This document shows positions 1 through 12,024 of a stretch of DNA of 64,000 nt, piece by piece. The stretch is from Aselliscus stoliczkanus (taxonomy: Eukaryota > Chordata > Mammalia > Chiroptera > Hipposideridae), in the NCBI GenBank assembly GCA_033961575.1, contig CM066732.1:100059187-100123186 (forward strand), read 5' to 3'. A model generated the notes under the pieces. That model was not told where the DNA came from. It did not search any database and saw nothing but the letters and a program-made list of their open reading frames with translations. The position numbers were made by a program, and so were the translations under genes. Each line of letters opens with the position of its first letter. Position 1 is the stretch's first letter.

Positions 1-68
1 TTGTTGACTACATTTCCAAGGGATGGTTCTCAGATCCTGAAAAAAGACATGCCTGGGTTGTAAACAAG
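1..68 (+). CDS. Candidate coding exon A (partial) of an unidentified gene
   Basis: From base 3 the sequence is open for 22 codons, beginning VDYISKGWFSDPEK, and stops exactly at a strong 5' splice site, AACAAG|GTAAGA, at 68/69. The other two frames contain stops. The exon ends on a codon boundary (phase 0), which fits the phase-0 start of the next candidate exon at 28477. Its acceptor lies outside the window. The peptide has the mixed hydrophobic, aromatic and charged content of a folded protein, unlike the low-complexity ORFs elsewhere here. I do not recognise the protein. Confidence comes from the donor plus the phase agreement with three further exons; no homology was checked. Confidence 0.6.
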
Positions 69-212
69 GTAAGAAGCCAGAAGAAAACTTACATTCCTAG
101 AGAGGCCAGAGAAAGAATTTAGAATTGCAAATTTTCTAAAGTAATTGCTCTAAGGAAAAGGAGTTCTGGGGCCTTTAGACTGGAAGAAACCTATCTGAAG
201 TTTTGTCAAGCC

Positions 213-219
213 AAGGGGA

Positions 220-259
<40 letters not shown>

Positions 260-360
260 AGTGTCACTGGCCCTCATATGTGGGAACCGAACCAGGGCTG
301 CTGGCTTCCCAAGCCAGCGCTTAACCACCGAGCCACTCGACAGGCACAAGGGGACATTTT
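213..360 (-). mobile_element. Ves-like tRNA-derived SINE with target duplication
   Basis: On the plus strand a long T-run is followed by GAGGGCAGTGTCACTGGCCC, then a tRNA-like head with a B-box-like region and an anticodon-stem-like inverted repeat (CTGGCTTCCCAAGCCAG). The element is therefore on the minus strand, with its A-tail at 226-253. A 13-bp direct repeat, AAGGGGACATTTT, flanks it at 213-225 and 348-360. Confidence 0.9.
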
Positions 361-1743
361 AAAGGTCATCCTGGTCAAGCCCCACTATTCAGATACATCT
401 ACCATTAAACTTTTGGAGAACATTCTTTTAGGCCTGGACGATTTTTTTATACATAAATTCACATTGGATATGATATATATATATATAAATTGGATTATAT
501 CTTGATTGCTATTTTTGAAACTTTTTTTTTATGATATATCATGTAAAATACTTCTGTTGTAAACATACATACACAGCATTCTTTTTAGTGACTTCATTGT
601 ATTCCATCCTATGGTGTAGCCTATAATTTCTTAATGCACTTACCTTAATCTTTTTACTTCTGAAGACTCAGAGCAAAATTTGGGTATTCTTTTATGGCAT
701 TTTCTACCTACTTCTATGTACTACTACATATTTGTCTATGCTTTTATTTCTTTATTTTCTGTAAGTTCCTATAGGGTAAGACCTTCGTCTCTATTTTTCA
801 TTGGTCTCCATATTTGCTAGCAAATTCACAGAAGTGCTTTGGTAAAAATAGATATTATTTTACTGAACGTGTCACTACTCCAAGCATCAAGGACAAAAAA
901 ATAACAACCAAGCTATTTATGATGTGGCTTCAAGTTACTGAATTTCTGAATGCAAAGTAGGTTCTGAAGAGATTCAAAATAAAAAATAAAAAATCCTCCT
1001 TTTTCTTTCCTTCTACCTCCCTCCTTTTCTTAAGCAGACTCAGCTACCAGGTCCCTGAAAAGACAGAGAAACACCTTTTGGAGCAGATGGTATGTAGAAA
1101 AACACAACTAGGGCAAATCAGAAAAAGTAGAGCACACAATTTTCCCAGATTATTAACCTCAGTCTCTTCTATCCTTCCTCCAATTAAAATTAAACAACTT
1201 TACATGACTTTTAAGTTACCCTTCTTAAAAGAAAACTTGTATCAATTACCTTGCACTTCAAAACTCCCACCCCAAATTACCAAATATTTATTATTTTTTT
1301 TCTAAAAAAAATGACCATACTACATGGCAAATACATCATTCTTAGCTAATTATTTAATTTTAAATTTTTTCTTAGCTCATTCTTGCTTTCATATTTACAT
1401 TAAGAGATTCCAAGCTGCATCCTTAGGAAAGGCTAATTAACTAATTCATGAGTTGTGCATGTATTTATATCTCTATTTTCAAAGATAAATTTGAAAGCTA
1501 TATTTAAAGATCTAAATTAATTTGTTATGGCTCTGGTGAAGCTAGGACCATAGTGACAGACCTGCTGAGTCTGATCCCTGCTGTGAGATGCACTGTACAA
1601 AATTAACAGAAGATTTGTGTAGCACATACTAAATCCTAATTCTAATAACAGGCTTAAAGCAGAAGGGTTTTCAAGTTTTTTCAACAATAGATAGTTTACA
1701 TAAAATTTCTGGGGAAAAAGCTTTTTTTTTTAATCAAAATAAT
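361..1743. other. AT-rich intronic DNA, no feature recognised
   Basis: I see no open frame with codon-like content, no full splice-site pair around an open frame, and no repeat I can name. Short A/T runs and a small TA run near 473-486 are the only structure. Confidence 0.5.
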
Positions 1744-1812
1744 TTAACACATTGTATGCGGGCATTCGAGTGATATGATGAGTTTACTCGTTTCCCACAA
1801 ATAATGTGTTAA
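1744..1812. mobile_element. 69-bp piggyBac-like MITE with TTAA ends
   Basis: The segment begins TTAACACATTGTATGCGGG and ends, read on the other strand, TTAACACATTATTTGTGGG. The first ten bases are identical, and the pairing continues inward to CGAGT/ACTCG near the centre, so nearly the whole element can form a hairpin. TTAA at both ends is the target site characteristic of piggyBac transposons. Small non-autonomous piggyBac relatives such as MER85 are known in eutherians. It has no coding capacity. Confidence 0.65.
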
Positions 1813-2949
1813 GATCGATATTGTCTTTCTTTTACAACTCTATTTCCACCCACTTCCTTGTTTTGTTCCAAACTCTAGACATCAGGTACTTGTTCTTAGA
1901 CACTTAGAAGATATTATCATACTGAATTAGAGAAGATTTAGAGACAAAGCACGCCTGGGTCTCCCTCTCTTTTATTCTGTTATTAATGTTATAAAAGCAT
2001 TAGTTAATGCCAGGAATAAAACAGGCAACATTTTCAGTATCTGCAGAAAATGTGTCATATAAAGTAGTTTCATTACTTTGAAATTTTAAAAGTTTGTGGC
2101 GTATTCGATTGAACATTCAGGTTAGAAAGGAACCTTTAGTTTGGTCCAGCAGGATGTCAGGGTCACATCAATGGAATCCAGCCAAGTCTCTTCTCTTACC
2201 GGCCATTTTGTCAGTATGCATTCTATTCTGTAATTACAATATGAAGCCCTCTACTCTGCACAGCAAAGTTATCCTTGTGCTCCCTGGGTGGGGGCAGCAT
2301 AAAGATTCCCTGACTTCAGCTTTTTTCATGAATCTTTGTTGTTCCCTGAGAGTCACACTCCCCACCACTTGACCAAACTTTATTGGTTAAATAGAGTACA
2401 GAGATTGAAAAAGTTTTGAAAAAATCAACAGCCAAGTAAATAAACAAAACTGCGCTTGGTTTAGGCAGACTGTGCCATTTACCAGTTGCAATCGATGCAG
2501 GATTCTCTATTGAAAATGCTTCAGGAGAGGCAGGAAAAATGTACACAGTGTTTTCAGAGATGGAAATTCAGACAAGTGTGATAGTTAAGATGGTGCCTTT
2601 TCCAAATAAATAAAGACCGTTTGTATAAGAAGAGCTGAGGTAGGATATTACCAAACTAGAACAATACTCAGGTTTGCTGGAAGACCAAGGCATTAAATCA
2701 CAGAAGCCAGGAACTCTCACTTTACTAGCTAGGGTAATTGACTAGAATGATAAGAACTATTTTTTTTCCCCCCTAAACATACTCCTACCTTTCACAAATT
2801 CAAAATTAATTAGAATCCCCAAGATCTAATATTTCAAAAAATCAGATTGGCATAGGCCTATGAAAGATGTCATTATTGAGTGATTTCCTCCCAGTACAAG
2901 ATGTGTGGTGACATCTCCAGCACTGCTCACTTTTTTAATGTCTTGAGGA
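1813..2949. other. Non-repetitive-looking DNA, no feature recognised
   Basis: Two overlapping opposite-strand ORFs of under 100 codons lie at about 2094-2546. Neither has a recognisable motif or paired splice sites, so I treat them as chance. Confidence 0.4.
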
Positions 2950-3095
2950 CAGTAGAGACATGAAGCTCAGGTGATAAACTCAACATATCTGGGTGTGAAT
3001 TCCAGTTCTGTGATGTTAAGCAATGCACAGGGCCTGGCATATAAATCATCTTAGCCATAATAATTATTATCACTATCATTACTAGTAACAATGAT
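2950..3095 (+). repeat. MIR relic
   Basis: AGCTCAGGTGATAAACTC followed by a tRNA-like GTGTGAATTCCAGTTCTGTG and then CAGGGCCTGGCATATAAAT running into an ATTATT-rich tail is the order of a MIR SINE with part of its core missing. Confidence 0.55.
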
Positions 3096-3689
3096 TTTTC
3101 TGAGCACTACTGCATCAAACCATTTTGGATGACATCCTTTAGTGGAGATTTCAACAGATCAGGAGAAAATCAAATACAAAATTGACTATTGCCAGAGGTG
3201 ACCTAGAATGGATTCTGGATTCTAATGTGGACAGAAAGAAAGTAAAATGGGGATAGGGGTAGCTTGAAAGTTGACCTTCTAGAAAACACTTATCTGTATG
3301 TTGTGAGGGACATCAGTAGCTATCGAAACTTTCTGATAACCCACTAGAAGATAATCCATTAAAAATGACTTCCAGTAGGGTGCATTAGGTAAAAGAAGTT
3401 ATAGAATAATATCGCCATGAGGTAAGATTCATTTATAAATAAAAAAAAAAGGTGAGGGATTCATATGGAATCTAGAAAATATTTAAAAGTTGCAACATTT
3501 TTGTATATGTCTAATAATTTGTCAAAGAGGCAGGAGAGAGTCATACTGCAATGAGGGGTATATTTGCTAGTCAGCACCTTCCTGCTGTTGTGTATTTTGA
3601 ATAGTCAGAGTCCTCTCATTTTACAGAAGTTTCACAGAGTAAAGGATTAATGAGTAGTTTTTCCTTGGTGCCTCAGTCTAAAACAAGTC

Positions 3690-3975
3690 GTTTAAATTTG
3701 AATCACTCAGGACTTTCATCAAAATGCAGATTTGAATTCAGTGAGTATGGACAGAACTCTGGATTCTGCATTCCAACATGTTCCTCCCAGGGAATGCAGA
3801 TACTATAAGTCTAGGAACCACACATAGGGCAGCAAAGCTCTACCAAATGGCAAAATTCACTATGTAGAAACTGAGGCGATCTTCATCACCCGTGTATCCC
3901 TTGTCTAGTAGCGTGGCTGGCACAGAGTAGATCTTCAATAAATACGAATATACCATATCAATGGAAGAATGAATA
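3690..3975 (+). repeat. MER5A-like hAT relic followed by a MIR/L2 3' end
   Basis: 3690-3838 contains AAAATGCAGATTTGAATTCA, a CTGGATTCTGCATTCCAACA block and a GGAACCACAC-type end, in the order seen in MER5A (hAT-Charlie). It is followed at about 3885-3975 by CTGGCACAGAGTAGATCTTC then AATAAATACGAATA, the common ending of MIR or L2. Both are heavily diverged. Confidence 0.5.
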
Positions 3976-5290
3976 AAGACATGATTCATGCTTTTTATAA
4001 GACTGACTGTTGAAAAGAAATTGAGGATCAATATTAATTTATAAACTATTTGGGTTCTATGTTCTGATCTTGGCTATCTGAGTAAAGTCTGTTCTACTTT
4101 GTTCGTGATGTACGTAAAATTAATTTTGGGTTCTGCTAATTAGATAATGGCTATTGCGCACATACCTTCAGCTACATTGCAAACTGCTTTTCTAAACCCA
4201 AATAACCACCTTTTCTTCTTAATCACATCTGAGTGATTTGTAGGTAACCTAATGAAGGGACAGAAGATGGTGGGTGGATGGCATGTGTATTTCACTGACA
4301 TCCACGAATCATAAAGTTTAATTTCAACTCCCCCAAAAGAAGCAGAATTCTATATTTGTAGAAAATGATACGAAAGATCTCAATTTATATTATGATCCAA
4401 TTTTATTGTGATTTGTTTATTACCAATGTTAATATGAGCTAGATATATTAAAATTGATTGTATATAAGAAAAGAAGATATTTAAAGAATACCTTAGAGAA
4501 AAAATAAAAAGAAATATTTTGATAATCATGTATTGTATAAGCTTCAAATTTATATGATCAGATCCTGTCACTCTGGTTGCACTTTCATTTGCCTTCTAAC
4601 ATTTAGAATCATTTCATTTCTATTCTCGATATCATTTTACAATAACTTCTCTAATGATCTGCTTTTCCCAAATTTCAATCCTCATCCTTGAGATCCCAGG
4701 CTGCTGAACTCTGCTGGAGAATCACATATTGTTTGAAGGACATTTTCTGACTGTTTTATATGTCTTCACAGAAATTCCCTCACTAACCCAGTATTGGTAC
4801 CAAGTAGATGCCCCCAACTTTGTGAAATGCAAATTTTATTCTCTTGGCTCAACATCAATTTATCTTGTCCTTACTTTTCTTCCACTAGATCTTGCTTCTG
4901 TGTTTGCAGAAGTCAATTTGTTTTCCCTCATCTCCTTTTAAAACCTCTTAGTATTTCCCCTTCTGTGTTTTCCTAACTGGTTTTTGAGACAGGCTATCTT
5001 TCTTCCTTACCCAGAATAATCCCTTCATCTATACATTTGGCGTCATGCCCTCCTGTCAATTATGGGACTATATTTTATTATCTGCTAGCACTTATGTTTG
5101 CTACACACCTATAAACATTCTCATATCCCCATTATCCTAATAAATAATAGGACATGTGATACCATATCATCTCATATTACATAATATACTTTGCCTGCTC
5201 AACCTTGTTAAACAACCTTCTCATCTCTTCCCTTTGCTTTACTTTCCGATATGCTATCCTGCCAATTTTTCCCATTATCCACATTAACCA
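3976..5290. other. AT-rich DNA, no feature recognised
   Basis: Small ORFs at 4380-4571 and 4729-4976 have no motif and no splice context. I recognise no repeat family here. Confidence 0.4.
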
Positions 5291-5299
5291 CTGCTATGC

Positions 5300-5755
5300 C
5301 GCCCATGAGACTGTGCCTTGCAGGCCTCCAACTACATGGAGAAAAACTGATCAAGGACCCCAGTTGCTGTGCTTTGAAATCCATTGCCACATTGGCTCTG
5401 AGACCAAGTTGTCTATGAGCTGTTTCTGGGCAATAACTGAGTGCAGTAGGAATATTACAGCAGGCTGTTTCTTGAGAAACACAAGATACCTCCCATGGCC
5501 AAGTTCAGATCAAGGACTCTCCGATGACTTGCTGAACCTTCATTACACTGAACCTCACCCTGAGAAAATCTACTCATCTGCCCTCCCTCTCTCCTTCACT
5601 CCGAGTTAGCTTTGTACCACTGTCTCATGACTCTCCCAGCTTTTTCCTGCTCTATCTCCATTATCTTCCACAGGTATTTCCTCCAATAAAATGCTTGGGT
5701 CTTTAATCCTGTCTTATGTCTACTTCTCAAAGGACCTGGACTAACACACCTGGTA
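5300..5755 (+). repeat. Possible LTR or LINE 3' end with a polyadenylation signal
   Basis: The block running from GCAGGCCTCCAACTACATGG to GGACCTGGACTAACACA has moderate GC content against AT-rich flanks. It carries AATAAA at 5685-5690, followed by a TCTTATGTCTACTTCTCAAA stretch like the termini of old mammalian retroelements. A 134-codon ORF (5205-5609) runs through it but looks incidental. The exact family is uncertain. Confidence 0.35.
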
Positions 5756-6739
5756 ATTCAAGCCTTTACTCTTCAGTGTTCTCATGAAGATGTACTCTCT
5801 ATGGTCACCAACAACATCTCTAGATCCAAATGAACTCTCCATTTTTTTGACTACTCTATTGAATTTGCATCTTTAGCATTTATCTATCCTAAAACATGAT
5901 CTTCTTTAGGTTTGGAACCTATTTATCCTCCTAAATTTCTCAGTATAGTTTCCCTGAGTCTTATTTTTGCTTCACCTTAACCTATAAGCAAAGGCATCCT
6001 TCAATGCCTTCAGATATTTATCTTGTCATTTTCTACTCTCTCCTTTCTTGATGTCACCCATGCCCATAATATTAACCATAATTTCTTACCAGAGGACTCC
6101 TAATTCTGTACTATACTCTTGAACTTTATATTCAAAATTATATTTTTTCTTGACTTCGACTTTCATATCCAGCATAGCCTACACTAAATTGAACCCCTGC
6201 AAGCATAGTTTCTAAACCAGTTTTTACTTACGACTTACATTATAGAACTCTAAATTTTCTCTCAAATAATAGGGGATGCAGTGGATATTTTCATTGTTTT
6301 AGCTATCATCTTTGAACAACCCCCCTTATATTTGGGAAAACTGTCTACATTATGAGACCTGCTTTCTGAGACAGAAGCCAGAAAATTCACTTACCTAGAC
6401 ATCCGTCTGTGTGGCCATGTGACCTAATCTTTACACTTCTGTTGGAGGAGGCCATTGAGAAGACAGAACCATATGTTGACCTGTGAACTGGACCCGGGTA
6501 ATAAGAGGCTCCTCACCTTGGAAAACATTTTCCTTCAATTTTCTCCTTCATTTTTACATTTTCTTTTTCCTATTTCATTGACTCATTCAACAAACTAGTC
6601 CACAATCTAGCCAAAATATAAGCATTAACATTTCTCTCTACCTCATCTTGTGCATTTAATAAGCCACTAAATTTTATATCCTTTTGTATCTTCTTTCTTG
6701 ATTCATCTATTCCATTTATTATGCCATTACCCTATTGTA
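5756..6739. other. AT-rich DNA, no feature recognised
   Basis: Pyrimidine-rich sequence without an open frame, splice pair or repeat that I can identify. Confidence 0.4.
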
Positions 6740-7190
6740 TTCCACATTATTCTTTGCCCAGATTTCTGTAACAGCCTCCTAACTGGTATCACTGTGACTC
6801 TTTGACCCATCATCAATTCCTGTATTCCTGTACAAAGTGATTTTTTCTGCTGTTAAGCTGATTATGGTTTTTCTCTGTTTAAAACTTCTTAATGGTTTTT
6901 GAGATCTTAAGACAAATCTAATGTGAAATACAAAACCTCAAAACCACCTGAGCTTCATTTTTACTCTGTCTGTTCTTCATACTACATGCTTTAGATAAAC
7001 TGAATGATTTCTTCTTTTTGGTCATGTCCTGTCCTCTCTTATCTCTCAATTACTGCATTCCCTGACTGCCTCTTCCTCTTGGCAAATGTTGATGTCTCCT
7101 CTCTGGGCTTGTGCTCTGGTTCCTCCAGGTTAAATGATAAATTACATGCTCCTCTGATATTCTCCCAGATCCTGGTTCTTTGCCTCAAAT
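6740..7190 (+). repeat. L2-like LINE relic, 3' region
   Basis: The succession AACAGCCTCCTAACTGGTAT, then a weak CTGTTTAAAACTTCTTAATGG block, then TGACTGCCTCTTCCTCTTGG follows the order of the L2 3' part in sense orientation. It is strongly mutated. Confidence 0.55.
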
Positions 7191-8454
7191 AGACTATAGT
7201 ACACTGTGTTTCTTTGTACTTACTGGCAGTCCCCTTTATACTGTACAAGATATAGATTTGCTGCTGAATATCCCACCTTGTTCCCTTATTACCTGGTACT
7301 TTATCGGCAATTCATATTTGTGGATGACTGAACACATGAATGAATATTAAACCATTTCTAATACACATTTGACTTTTATATCTTCTCCTGCTGAATTGTC
7401 CTCCCAATTTCTGTACCCATTTTATTATTTACTTTATTATACCTTGAATTTGCTATTTGGGAAATGAATCTACTGTCACTAATATCACCTTTGCAGAGTA
7501 AGTCACATCCTGGAAGAATGCAATTCCACTGAGTTGTGAGAATTTTTGCAAATGGATCTTTTCCCAATCTATATCAGAATTAATGAAATTCCACAGAGAA
7601 GGCAAAAGGTTAAGCACTGATCACATATTACTGATCACAGCATCTGCGATATTTCTCTAGGACTTAAATCTGTAGATGAATACTGTCTTCTTGCTATTAA
7701 TATTCTTAAGAGGATGTGGAAAAAAAATACCTTCTGCACAATCATGTCTGGGAAGCCAACTGAAAGAAAATCTAAATAAAATCTCTTCAGAAAATCACAC
7801 ATGGCAGAATGGATACAGAGATTTCTACAGTTGCTCTTTTATTTGTATAATACATATCTGTTTAGGTACATACCAGTTGAAACTGAAATGTCAATTTTGA
7901 TTAATGAAAGATATGTGGCAGCAGATTTGATGAAGAGTGACCTGATATGCACTTCAAATGACTGGTTATATACACAGAAAGGAATTTGTTTCATAAATGC
8001 AATTTATTTTAAAGATAACTGTGGTTCCTCTAAGTTATCAAAGAGGAATACTGAGGTTCGGTTTAAGATAATGAGTCAGTTACTAAGTTTCCCAATCTGT
8101 GAACTGAGTATAATAGCAGACTAGTTAAATTATGTTTTAGAGAACCAGAAAGAATTGGTCACAAAACAGAAGCAATTACTCTTCTATGGTGTATTGCCCA
8201 TTTCTTTCATATTTACTAAAGATTACCTGACCAATGCTTTCCCTTTACCCATACCTATGGTTTAAATGCTACAAAACAATTGCTCAAATGGGCCCCCTTG
8301 GAAAAATAATTTGAAGTGATATGCTTTTTTGACTATAAAACAATCTTTTGATTTAGAGAAGCAAATATTCAGAAATCAGGATGAAAACAAAAAGGAAAAA
8401 GTAATTAAATTGGAGCACTATAGCATATTGGACAAATCATAATAGCATTTATTA
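7191..8454. other. Mostly unrecognised DNA, possible MIR trace near 8030-8125
   Basis: An ORF at 7801-8124 (107 codons) has no motif. Near 8060-8115 AGTTACTAAGTTTCCCAATC resembles the MIR core, which would explain part of it. Nothing else is recognised. Confidence 0.35.
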
Positions 8455-8518
8455 TAATGATATATACTATGATATATATGTGTTATATATATTATATATA
8501 ATATATAATATATAATTA
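8455..8518. repeat. AT-dinucleotide tract with palindromic blocks
   Basis: Alternating TA/AT interrupted by G and C, with self-complementary stretches such as TATATATTATATATAATATA. It is a plain AT microsatellite that could extrude short hairpins. Confidence 0.8.
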
Positions 8519-9619
8519 TTTTCTCCTAGCCAGAAGAGGTTTTAAAAGCAAACAGTGGAACTCCTTTCTATCTAGTTCAATTCCTGTTTGTTCAAGGACC
8601 AAGTAAGTGACTTAGTAACTATGTTAAAAAAAAAAAAGTTAATGTAACCCATAAAGATAATATATTTATGTATTTATAAACAGATATAAAAAGAAATGGG
8701 GTTAACTTTGACCTATTCCATATATCATTAACACATACTGGTTCCTTTCAAAAGAAGCATCTTATAATGTCAATTGCATAGATGATACAAGACTAGCCAG
8801 ATTGGAGACCAAACAAGTATAGAGATACTTAAGTTTTGAATAAAAAATTGAATGAAAAGTGAATTATACTTTTCATTTGGTATCAAGTAGGTTTCTCATA
8901 CAATGCTTTACTTAATTCAAACCCATATTTAAAAACAGTAATGCAATAGAAGAGTGGTAACTGAATGCAAGATATAAATTGGCAGAGCTCAGTACCAGCC
9001 TTAGCATATTGTTGCATGACCCAGACTTAGGTGCTATAGTTAAGAGAGAAGTAAAATTGAAAATACCCTTTTCTTAAACAACAGCAACCAGTCTATAGCA
9101 TGCATCTCTTATCTCAATTCGTGTTTATTGGTTCATTCCTATGTTTTATGAACCAAATATTCCCATTGCTTTTAACTTTGTTATTATAAAATTCTGTTAA
9201 ATGAATATTACTACTCAAAAATGAAGACATTAGTCACAGCATCATCTAACTAAAAAAACTGCCAGCATTGTCAGATATTGATCAACTGAGAACACATTCC
9301 CAGCGTAATAATCACATTTGGAAGGTTAGTAATTCAAGTAGTATTTTTGTTATTTCAAGCATCTAAATTCTACCACACAGGATAACAAATCATATTCCCA
9401 ATACTACATCCTCGGGAAATCACTAGGTTGTCCTTTCCCCTTGAATCAGGGGCAACACCATTGGGCACTTCACTGAGAATGAAAATCACTTCTATTGACC
9501 TTGTAACCTCCTAGTCAATCCTCATTATCTTCCCTAGTAACAGCACCCAGGCTGCTTTCTGAAAAATGAGTATTATGGGATTTGGAGGACAGAAGACTGG
9601 GTGTGACAGAAGTTTTTAA

Positions 9620-9620
<1 letters not shown>
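8519..9620. other. AT-rich DNA, no feature recognised
   Basis: No open frame, splice pair or named repeat seen. Confidence 0.4.
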
Positions 9621-9668
<48 letters not shown>

Positions 9669-9696
9669 AGAGAGAGAGAGAGAGAGAGAGAAAGAG

Positions 9697-9790
<94 letters not shown>

Positions 9791-9818
9791 TATATATATA
9801 TATAGAGAGAGAGAAAGA

Positions 9819-9890
<72 letters not shown>
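9621..9890. repeat. Alternating (AT)n and (GA)n blocks, higher-order microsatellite
   Basis: About 270 bp made only of AT-dinucleotide and GA-dinucleotide runs. They alternate as (AT)n-(GA)n, with several GA runs closing in AAAGAGT before the next AT run, so the compound unit has itself been duplicated four to five times with different run lengths. It starts with about 44 bp of pure AT and ends with about 38 bp of pure GA. A 113-codon minus-strand ORF across it is an artefact of composition. Confidence 0.95.
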
Positions 9891-9892
<2 letters not shown>

Positions 9893-10139
9893 GGTAGTTG
9901 GAAGAAGAATGCATAGTGGTCAGCCCATTTTCAAAGTTTACAATTCATAAAATAATTAAGAACTACATCTTTGAAGACATAAAGATCTTTGTCAGGCCTT
10001 TGTCATTGCTGCTTATATAATATAAAGAAGAAAATGCAGGGCAAGAAAAGTCACCTACTATTTTTGGTTGTGTGCCTAATATGTCAGGTTAGACAATATA
10101 CTTATATACTTATGATGTCTCTTATTAACATAACAGCAA

Positions 10140-10300
10140 TCAATATACAGTAGATACTGCTATTCTTATTTTATGCCTGTAGAAATGGGGCACAGACAGG
10201 TCAGGTAATTTCCCTAATGTCACGCAACTTGTAAGTGATGAACTCGACTCCAATCCATAGTTTCTTTGCATTAAGGTACATGCTCTTTACACTGTCCAAT
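10140..10300 (-). repeat. MIR relic
   Basis: TGTAGAAATGGGGCACAGAC, AGGTCAGGTAATTTCCCTAA and TGTCACGCAACTTGTAAGTG, then a TGCTCTTTACACTGTC end, match the order of the MIR core in reverse orientation. Confidence 0.65.
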
Positions 10301-10787
10301 ATGGCCAAACCCTGAGTTTGCTTATGTCTAGAGCAGGCTGATGCAGTCACTCAATACTGATATTTAGGTCATTCTCCATCTTATTTCAGTAACTTCATTT
10401 TTAGGTCATTTATAACCAAAGGAGACAAACTGCTGCCCATGTGTATCCATTTAATATGTTGAATAGCTTCTATGTTTTACTTCAAATTAGATTACTTTTT
10501 AAATTTTACTATTGATTTTCTTTAAAGGCAAACAATACCTAATCAGACCAGTTTTTCTTTTCAGAGAGTGAGTGTTTGGGAGACTAAAGAGCTGGCACTG
10601 TACATAGACTATATCAAAAGGGACACATAAAACTCAATATTTTCTTTTTATTACTTGGGAAAAGTGTCTGACGGCAATTCAAGTGCCTGAGACTCTGAGC
10701 TCCGATCTACTGTCTGCGCTGATAATGAGCACGGTGAGATGTGCTCTATTCCAAGAGTGATAATAAGTTCTTAAGTGAAAACAAATA

Positions 10788-11345
10788 CAGGTATCCCCTG
10801 CTTTTTGAAAGTTCATGTTACACCACTTTGCTTTTATGAAAGACCTACATTAGTTCCTGTTTTCGGTAACTGAAAGAAATTCGAAGAGATTTTCACTTCA
10901 ATGACAAAGGAGAAAAACAAAAACAGCCCTTGGTGTTTGTTTTGCAGGAAGTCCTTACAGAGGCAGCACATGCCCTGTGCTGGTAGCAGCCAGAGTGCTA
11001 CCTCCAAACTCTTTCCCCAAGAAAGACACTCAGTAGCTCAGCATCAAGCAGCCAGAGCTTTGAACTGTGTCTGTGAGCATCTGTGCTTGACCTCCATTTG
11101 TTTTGTGCATTGTTAGGAAGATGTGTTTGAAGGTATCAAAAAAGCCCAAGAGAGCTGGTAAGGGTGTTATGCTTTGCGTAAAACTGGACATAATTAAGCA
11201 TATTTGGTAGGTTATTTTTTAGCTCAAGAAATGCTCAAAAATGTTTCCATGGAAATTAATGATAATTGCTTCTTCATTTTACGCCACTTTGGCTTACAAA
11301 AGGTTTCATAGGAACCTTATTCATACAGACAGCAGGGGAAAACCG
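10788..11345 (+). mobile_element. Tigger-like DNA transposon deletion derivative
   Basis: The left end CAGGTATCCCCTGCT and the inverted right end CGGTTTTCCCCTGCT form terminal inverted repeats, each preceded by TA, the TcMar target site. Just inside both ends a similar sequence recurs in direct orientation (TTACACCACTTTGCTTTTAT near the left, TTACGCCACTTTGGCTTACA near the right). An ATG at 11121 opens a 29-codon frame with the start of a Tigger/pogo-type transposase (see 11121-11210). At 558 bp it is far shorter than an autonomous Tigger, so the catalytic domain has been lost. Confidence 0.65.
11121..11210 (+). pseudogene. N-terminal remnant of a Tigger/pogo-type transposase
   Basis: The frame starts MCLKVSKKPKRAGKG and continues VMLCVKLDIIKHIW to a stop. 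Basic residues followed by VKLDIIK match the beginning of the CENP-B/Tigger helix-turn-helix domain, where a KLDIIK-like motif is typical. The rest of that domain and the DDE catalytic domain are absent. It is a broken fragment inside the short element and is not expected to be expressed as a transposase. Confidence 0.55.
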
Positions 11346-12024
11346 TAGTAAGAAAAGGCATGCAGGCAAGTTCCTCTTTGAAGGTACAGGGGATGTACAA
11401 ATTCCATCGTTTGCTTATAGGGTCTGTGCTACTCCCTCCCATCACTTTGAAACTGCTTTCAGCTTTCCATGTATCTCTCAGGAGCTGACCCCTGGGTGGT
11501 TGTCAGCAGGACATCCATCTGTTCCATAACTTCTCTTTAAACAGAGTCAAAAAGATCATAAAAAATGCTACTGGGTATTTCCAGTCTATACCAAAGGAAG
11601 AAAATAAATACTGTGTAATTATGATACACGAGTATGCCTCAACCTTGTTAAAATCATTAGCTACCATCTTGAAAAGTTGCCTGTAAAGTGTTTATTTGTA
11701 CAGTTGGGTAAAAGAAAAGCTTTATTTAGGCCAATCTTCATATTCCTGAATTCCACACTGTCTGCCATGCTACATCCTCTTTATTCATGTTTTTGAGCAT
11801 GAATCTGATGGTGGGAAAGTGGGATTATTGAAGGGGTGGCTGATAGAGGAAAGGCTATCTAAAATAGGTACTTGATTAGCTCCTGCTTCTCACATATATC
11901 AGCAAAGATGGCAGCTATTTCATTACGAAGGCGTCGGAGGACTGCTCATAACCTCCTTTAAGCACAACCAAAATTTGTAGCAGAAATGGATTAACCCTTT
12001 CTGTCTGCTTTGCAGCCACCTAGT
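11346..12024. other. Unrecognised DNA
   Basis: No repeat or splice structure identified. An ORF at 11266-11529 overlaps the end of the Tigger-like element and looks incidental. Confidence 0.4.

Noticed and set aside
5205..5609. 134-codon plus-strand ORF
   Set aside because: It coincides with a retroelement-like block carrying a polyadenylation signal, and the peptide matches no protein family I know.
9621..9890. CRISPR-like array
   Set aside because: The repeating structure is made of dinucleotide runs with no conserved repeat-spacer pattern, and the genome is mammalian.
9573..9914. 113-codon minus-strand ORF of SLSLS and IYIYI runs
   Set aside because: It is a direct translation of the (GA)n and (AT)n microsatellite.
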